A DNA stretch of 18,735 nucleotides from an uncultured Pirellulaceae bacterium (GTDB lineage: Bacteria > Planctomycetota > Planctomycetia > Pirellulales > Pirellulaceae). Shown piece by piece: positions 15,701 through 18,735 of the stretch (its first letter is position 1; each line of letters begins with the position of its first letter). The position numbers and the translations under genes were made by a program. The stretch covers positions 1 through 18,735 of the forward strand of contig CAKQWG010000053.1 in the NCBI GenBank assembly GCA_934278005.1, given 5' to 3'. Below the pieces are notes generated by a model. It was not told the origin of the DNA and did no database searches. It worked only from the letters and a program-made list of their open reading frames with translations.

Positions 15701-16967
15701 ACTTGCCATCGGCGTCGGTGGTTTGCGGCGTGCCAACAAGCGTATCGCCCGCGTCGTAGGAGCCATTGCTGTTGGTATCTTGATACAGTTCGACCAGGAC
15801 TCCAGCGATGCCTACTTCGCCCGTGTCTAGTAAGCCATTATTGTTGACATCGCGGAAGACTTGATCTCCAAGCGACATCGGATTCAGGTTGGCAAAATCA
15901 ACTGTGGTAACGTTGGGGCCAACGATGCTCGTGAAATTGATTTGTGCATCGGCACCGGCTACTACATCTACCTCAAAGCGGACGGCTGTGATCTGAGTCA
16001 AGTCTGCGCCGCTGCCACCGGCGATAGCCAGGTCGGCAAATGGAATGTTAAGAAACTGCGTGGCTAGTCCACCGCCGGTCACGGGCATAGGAACTGTGAC
16101 AGTCGAAAAGTTCGTTCCGCCACTGTAAACGCTCAACGTCAGCGAATTACCAGCTTCCGAACCGACCAGGAACTGAAAGGCTTCGCCACCGTTGGCCGTC
16201 AGATCGGTGAGGCCCAAAGTCGTATGGTCCAGCGTATCGGCACTGCTATCGATGCCATCGTAGGAGACGATAACGCTGCCTTCAACGCCAGGGCCGGCAG
16301 CAATGCTCAACAGGCCCGTATTAACTCGCACTTCCAGCGTCTCGGTGCCCGAGGCGGTGGTGTTGGTGACCAGAATGTCGCGTTCACCTCCCAAAGCCTC
16401 GCCCGGCGCAGTAGCCGCGCGATCCCCAACCGTGGCACCCGTGCCTGCCGAAATCGGTGCTGGCGCGGTCGTGACGGGGGTCGTGTCGTAATTGTCGATG
16501 TTGGTCGCCAAGTCGCCGTTAGCCATGGCAGGCGTGACCGACACCGACTGCACATTCTGAGCAGGGGTCTGCAGCTGGCCCGCCACCGGTGACTGCTGTA
16601 CAAAATATAAGGCGTCCAACAGATCGTCAGTCGACGACACACCATCGAAGATGTAGTTGCCATTAGCGTCGGTGACTGCCGTCTGGATGGCGGGTCCGTC
16701 TTCGGCACCGAGCGAGCCTGCGCCAGCACCCGCGGCGTCCCGGTACAAACTCACCGTGACGCCCGAGATGGCCGCGTCGCTGGCATCGAAACCGTTGTTG
16801 GTGAGATCCGTGTAGACATTGCCTGAAATGACAGCCAAATCCGCGGCCAGCAGGCGACGGGCTTCCATATGTTCAACGCGCAGTCTGCGATCGAGCTGGC
16901 GGCGATTTCTTGGGCTTCGTTTTTGTGTCTTAAAACGAGAAAGCATGCGTGTGATTAAGCTAGCCAT
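12732..16967 (-). CDS. Large SdrD-B/DUF11 repeat surface protein
   Basis: A 1411-residue exported protein expected on the cell surface or in the matrix. A basic N-terminus is followed by RRLRVEHMEARRLLAAD (27-43), the planctomycete extracellular N-terminal motif (PF07595 type), instead of an ordinary signal peptide. Then come an SdrD-B-like domain (44-160), a region of unknown fold (about 165-360), and a second SdrD-B domain (about 363-508) with calcium-loop-like DVNNNGLLDTGE, DTNSNGSYDAGD and DNDVDGDDNG. Six DUF11 repeats follow, starting at about 511, 645, 766, 896, 1033 and 1157, each of the form DLxxxKxDSxDP...YTIxVTNxGPSxAT...DxLPxG. A third SdrD-B domain (1282-1392) and a short tail LSKRRFLASTVSTGF close it. 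It is acidic, Thr/Ala/Val-rich and without cysteine. ATG 16967 is fixed by AAGGAG eight bases upstream. It follows the BBP7 gene by 124 bases on the same strand. An adhesin or stalk role is inferred from the domains. Confidence 0.92.
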   Translation of the reverse strand: MASLITRMLSRFKTQKRSPRNRRQLDRRLRVEHMEARRLLAADLAVISGNVYTDLTNNGFDASDAAISGVTVSLYRDAAGAGAGSLGAEDGPAIQTAVTDANGNYIFDGVSSTDDLLDALYFVQQSPVAGQLQTPAQNVQSVSVTPAMANGDLATNIDNYDTTPVTTAPAPISAGTGATVGDRAATAPGEALGGERDILVTNTTASGTETLEVRVNTGLLSIAAGPGVEGSVIVSYDGIDSSADTLDHTTLGLTDLTANGGEAFQFLVGSEAGNSLTLSVYSGGTNFSTVTVPMPVTGGGLATQFLNIPFADLAIAGGSGADLTQITAVRFEVDVVAGADAQINFTSIVGPNVTTVDFANLNPMSLGDQVFRDVNNNGLLDTGEVGIAGVLVELYQDTNSNGSYDAGDTLVGTPQTTDADGKYLFTDLFPGSYIALIPISQFGAGQALEGFVTSTGNDPAPDPDNDVDGDDNGTLIAGVGIAASAITLTAGGEPTDTNTNLTLDFGFVPQFDLQVVKTADVSTVAAGNEITYTLTVSNAGLADATNVLIVDNLPDLAPDALVIVSATASGGGVVTQTGGAAGEIEIAYASLAAGQTETVTIVVRVPSAAVAAAAITNTATITGEGVDTDPSNDEDSIDVAVTRQAVLTLAKSDSPDPNTVGGTLTYEILVTNTGPSTATNVVVSDPLPAGLTYNSSTTTAGTVAEATGVITATIPTLAPGASATVTIVTTIQAGFAGSTIPNTATAVADEAAQVTADSTTVVNPDIDLQITKSDNVDPANRGGVLIYTLTVFNDGPSGATNVQVVDTLPPDVTFVSATGGTVSGGTVGSSDPVTIDLGNMASQETKVITLTVNVAGTAAATFNNTAVVSSSETTAGFDRDMTNNTDTESTGAQSQIDLELVKTDSADPVKPGEALVYTIIVTNNGPSDATLVQMTDNLPDGIRITSATSSVGTVTVPASAQDTNPTNNEDLVVAIGNLANGASATITINAVVLPGTTGTLSNTATVVSTDASQVDVDPDNNTDTETTALTPEIDLAITKTDSIDPAIAGSPLSYTITVTNDGPSTATNVALTDNLPAGVTFTSATSSQGTVTHTAGVVSGNLGTLAPGASATVTLLVGVNSATRGTITNTANVTATETDADPSNNSASQTTNINGRVDLAITKVDSADPVVAGSALSYTIVVTNNGPSTATGVVVTDTLPSSLVFVSGNSSIGSVTNAGNVVTANVGTLASGASATITLNTTVVSGTTGTITNTASVTVTETDTNTGNNSATQTTNVAVPGRISGFAYLDVNSSGTRDAGDTPLPNVTVTLTGTETGSGTAVSRQATTDANGAYSFGNVLPGTYQLSQTPPAGLRSGQTNVGTGATGTPGVNQITNIQLGSGAEAEAFNFGSLREALSKRRFLASTVSTGF
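13134..15437 (-). repeat. Six DUF11 repeats (coding tandem repeats of about 360-410 bp)
   Basis: Within the surface-protein gene six diverged tandem units are visible; in coding order they start near 15437, 15035, 14672, 14282, 13871 and 13499. Each encodes about 119-137 residues of an immunoglobulin-like DUF11 module. The two last units (residues 1033-1155 and 1157-1278) are the most alike, sharing LAITKxDSxDP, YTIxVTNxGPSTAT and GTITNTAxVTxTETD, so the most recent duplication was probably at the C-terminal end. Confidence 0.85.
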
Positions 16968-17091
16968 AGAGCTTGCTCCTTCCGTGAAAACGCCACTAAA
17001 TGCAAAAGGGTCCGACTAATCCAAAACTGGAAAGGTCGAACCCCGCTTGGGAAGCGCTTGGAAAGTTTGCTGAGCGAGCTCGCAGCTATTG
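16968..17091 (-). other. 124-base spacer between the BBP7 and surface-protein genes, with Shine-Dalgarno
   Basis: On the minus strand GGAAGGAG ends 8 bases before ATG 16967 (AAGGAG at plus 16976-16981), one of the better ribosome sites in the window. A perfect 10-bp palindrome GCGAGCTCGC lies at about 17074-17083, just past the BBP7 stop. There is no T-rich terminator, so read-through from BBP7 is plausible. Confidence 0.55.
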
Positions 17092-18669
17092 CTACCAGCG
17101 GAACTCGCCTCCAAAGTTCAGACCTTGTATCAGATAATCGGTCTCTACGAAGTTAAACTGAGGTCGGAGTGCACCAGTAAGAGGCACATTCTCAGGCGGC
17201 AGTAGGTTGGGATTAACGTCTAGGCTGACTTGATCGCCTGGGCGGACCACATTTCCGATGTAGACCAGCGAGTAACCGGCAGTGGCTCGCAGCCGCGGCG
17301 TGATCTGGTAACCCAAGGTGGCTCCTAGTTCGGGCACCATTGTGAACTGATTGCGTTCGTAAGTCCCCATGTTGGTGCGCTGTGCCAGCACGCCTCCGGA
17401 AGCGTTAGTGGTATTGTTATTGATGGTTGTGGCGGTGCTGCCATCGATCGTCACAGTCTGGTTATTGTTGCCGATCCCTAGACGCATCAGCAGGTCCAGC
17501 GACCACCAGCCGCGACGCCCTTGCCACAGCACTCCCAGTTCAGCACCGTTGAACAAGTTGCGTGTATCAAAGCGATCGACAATGTTGAAACTGCCCGGAT
17601 CGTTGGTTAATTGCGAAGTCAGGCGTTCTTGCATCTGCAGTGATTCCCTCAGTTCCCAGAAGCGATAACCGATAGTCGTATCCAGCCGTGAGGAAGTGGG
17701 CACCGTTTGGCACGCCAGGAAGGAGTAACCGCAACCCTCGGTGCTGCACATTTGGCGGCGAAGTCTTACCGCAGCTCCATCGAAACGGCTGGTGGCGTCT
17801 ACTGCCATGCTGCCGCCGATGACGCCCGGGAAGGCTACCAACTCAGAATCCTGCTTGCCCGTAAGAGCGTTGAAAAATGGACGAGCGATAATGGGTGTGC
17901 CGGTCGACTGCTGAAAGAACGATTCGCTCCGTTCGCCCAGGCCAGTGTACTCTCCCTCCAAGCCCCAACCAGGCAGCGAAGCCAACCACCAACCGAAGCG
18001 GATGCGGAAGCCAGCCCAGCTGTCGTCCATGATCTCATCGCCACCGTACAGTACCGACGTGCCGGGCTGTCCCAAAACACCAGCGTTAGCACGCGCCGTC
18101 CCAGCAGGACTGCTCGTCACCAAGGCAGGAATCTGCATACCGGCTGGATACCAGCTGAGGTACTCCGCGTGCACCCAACCGTGAGACGGAAAGCAGATGC
18201 AGAATTGATTCGGAGCCGCGCAAGTGGTGCATGAACCGCCGTGCCCACTCGAACTGCAGCTGCTGCAGCCGCCACCGTCGCAGCTCTGGCAACCGCCACT
18301 GACAATGCCTTGGTCAATGTAACCTCCATGGTGGCCACCTTGATCGATGTATTCGCCATCTCCGTAGCCGCCGTCCTCGTAGACGATCTCGCCATAGCTG
18401 GCCCGCTTGACTGCAGACTTTGCCTGCGCCGGGCGACGACCAGCATTGCTTTGGGGCCGAGTCGCCGCTGGGCTGGACCGAACCACGCGAGTAGGCTGTG
18501 AGGATTGAGCCTGACCTGCCCGCCCGGCGGTGGAACCATTGGCACTAGGGCTACTAGCACTCGGACCACCAGCACTGCGCACAGTGGCTGGTCGACGCTG
18601 CTGTGCGTCGAGTGTTGATTGGGCGAATAAGCACAAAATGACTGCAACTGAGGCAATAATTCTATTCAC
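17092..18669 (-). CDS. BBP7-family outer-membrane beta-barrel protein with Cys-rich linker
   Basis: A planctomycete-type outer-membrane barrel (PF07585, BBP7). It has 525 residues from GTG 18669, preceded about 10 bases by GGGAAGG. A signal peptide (MNRIIASVAVILCLFAQSTL, cut near DAQ) leads into a disordered Ser/Ala/Arg/Gln region (24-90) and then a Gly/Tyr/acidic/His stretch with two EYIDQ/GYIDQG copies (91-122). A cysteine-rich linker follows: CQSC (127-130), CSSC (135-138), CTTC (147-150) and CIC (157-159). The barrel begins near HGWVHAEYLSWYPAGMQIP (163-181), typical of BBP7, and contains alternating strands with FGWWLA, TTIGYRFWELRE and TAGYSLVYIG, ending FGGEFRW with the C-terminal aromatic residue of barrel insertion signals. 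Only 66 bases precede it in the window, so its promoter is not seen. It is followed by the large surface-protein gene. Transport role is not known for the family as far as I can say. Confidence 0.88.
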   Translation of the reverse strand: MNRIIASVAVILCLFAQSTLDAQQRRPATVRSAGGPSASSPSANGSTAGRAGQAQSSQPTRVVRSSPAATRPQSNAGRRPAQAKSAVKRASYGEIVYEDGGYGDGEYIDQGGHHGGYIDQGIVSGGCQSCDGGGCSSCSSSGHGGSCTTCAAPNQFCICFPSHGWVHAEYLSWYPAGMQIPALVTSSPAGTARANAGVLGQPGTSVLYGGDEIMDDSWAGFRIRFGWWLASLPGWGLEGEYTGLGERSESFFQQSTGTPIIARPFFNALTGKQDSELVAFPGVIGGSMAVDATSRFDGAAVRLRRQMCSTEGCGYSFLACQTVPTSSRLDTTIGYRFWELRESLQMQERLTSQLTNDPGSFNIVDRFDTRNLFNGAELGVLWQGRRGWWSLDLLMRLGIGNNNQTVTIDGSTATTINNNTTNASGGVLAQRTNMGTYERNQFTMVPELGATLGYQITPRLRATAGYSLVYIGNVVRPGDQVSLDVNPNLLPPENVPLTGALRPQFNFVETDYLIQGLNFGGEFRW

Positions 18670-18710
18670 GGTTGCCGCGCCTTCCCTAGCGAAACTGGCA
18701 TCAAAACGCC

Positions 18711-18730
18711 CGTACCAAGCAATCGGTACG
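18711..18730. other. Short inverted repeat upstream of the BBP7 gene
   Basis: CGTACC-AAGCAATC-GGTACG is a perfect 6-bp inverted repeat with an 8-base loop, 42 bases before the GTG start of the BBP7 gene. It could be an operator or an mRNA leader hairpin; with the window ending five bases later it cannot be judged further. Confidence 0.3.
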
Positions 18731-18735
18731 AGCCG

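Overview
The window reads as chromosomal DNA of a planctomycete, most likely a member of the Pirellulales/Pirellulaceae close to Rhodopirellula or Blastopirellula. The evidence is a BBP7-type outer-membrane barrel protein, a large surface protein that opens with the planctomycete extracellular motif (HMEARRLLAAD) and carries SdrD-B and DUF11 repeats, several small lineage-type secreted proteins, frequent weak Shine-Dalgarno sites and mixed GTG/TTG starts. Family names are from recognition of motifs; no database search was possible.

Left part (1-1305) is accessory debris. Positions 1-391 hold a 21-bp minisatellite (17 complete units plus edge copies) that continues beyond the left edge. Positions about 481-965, read on the minus strand, look like the 5' non-coding part (domain I to early domain IV) of a group II intron. 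The reverse transcriptase expected next is not seen; the minisatellite lies there instead. Beside the intron is a small toxin-antitoxin relic: a PF09720-type antitoxin without an ATG start, overlapping by ATGA a RelE/ParE-type toxin that keeps only about its first 14 codons.

From 1242 to 6539 lie, in order, a secreted protein of unknown function (-), a Na/Pi-cotransporter family protein with a PhoU-like tail (-), a family 9 glycosyltransferase (+), and two neighbouring small Tyr-rich secreted proteins (-). From 6879 to 11429 is a parC-parE pair (+) encoding a type IIA topoisomerase; a perfect short palindrome and a possible promoter sit upstream. A YgfZ-family protein (11440-12483, -) converges on parE with a 10-base gap.

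The right part (12484-18669, all -) is a cell-surface unit: a GTG-initiated BBP7 barrel protein with three CxxC pairs, followed 124 bases downstream by a 1411-residue SdrD-B/DUF11 surface protein. Its downstream spacer holds a strong hairpin and a 32-bp tandem duplication. No tRNA, rRNA or CRISPR array was seen. The most unusual items are the intron/minisatellite/toxin-antitoxin composite at the left, the barrel plus surface-protein pair at the right, and a natural valine at the quinolone-contact position of ParC.
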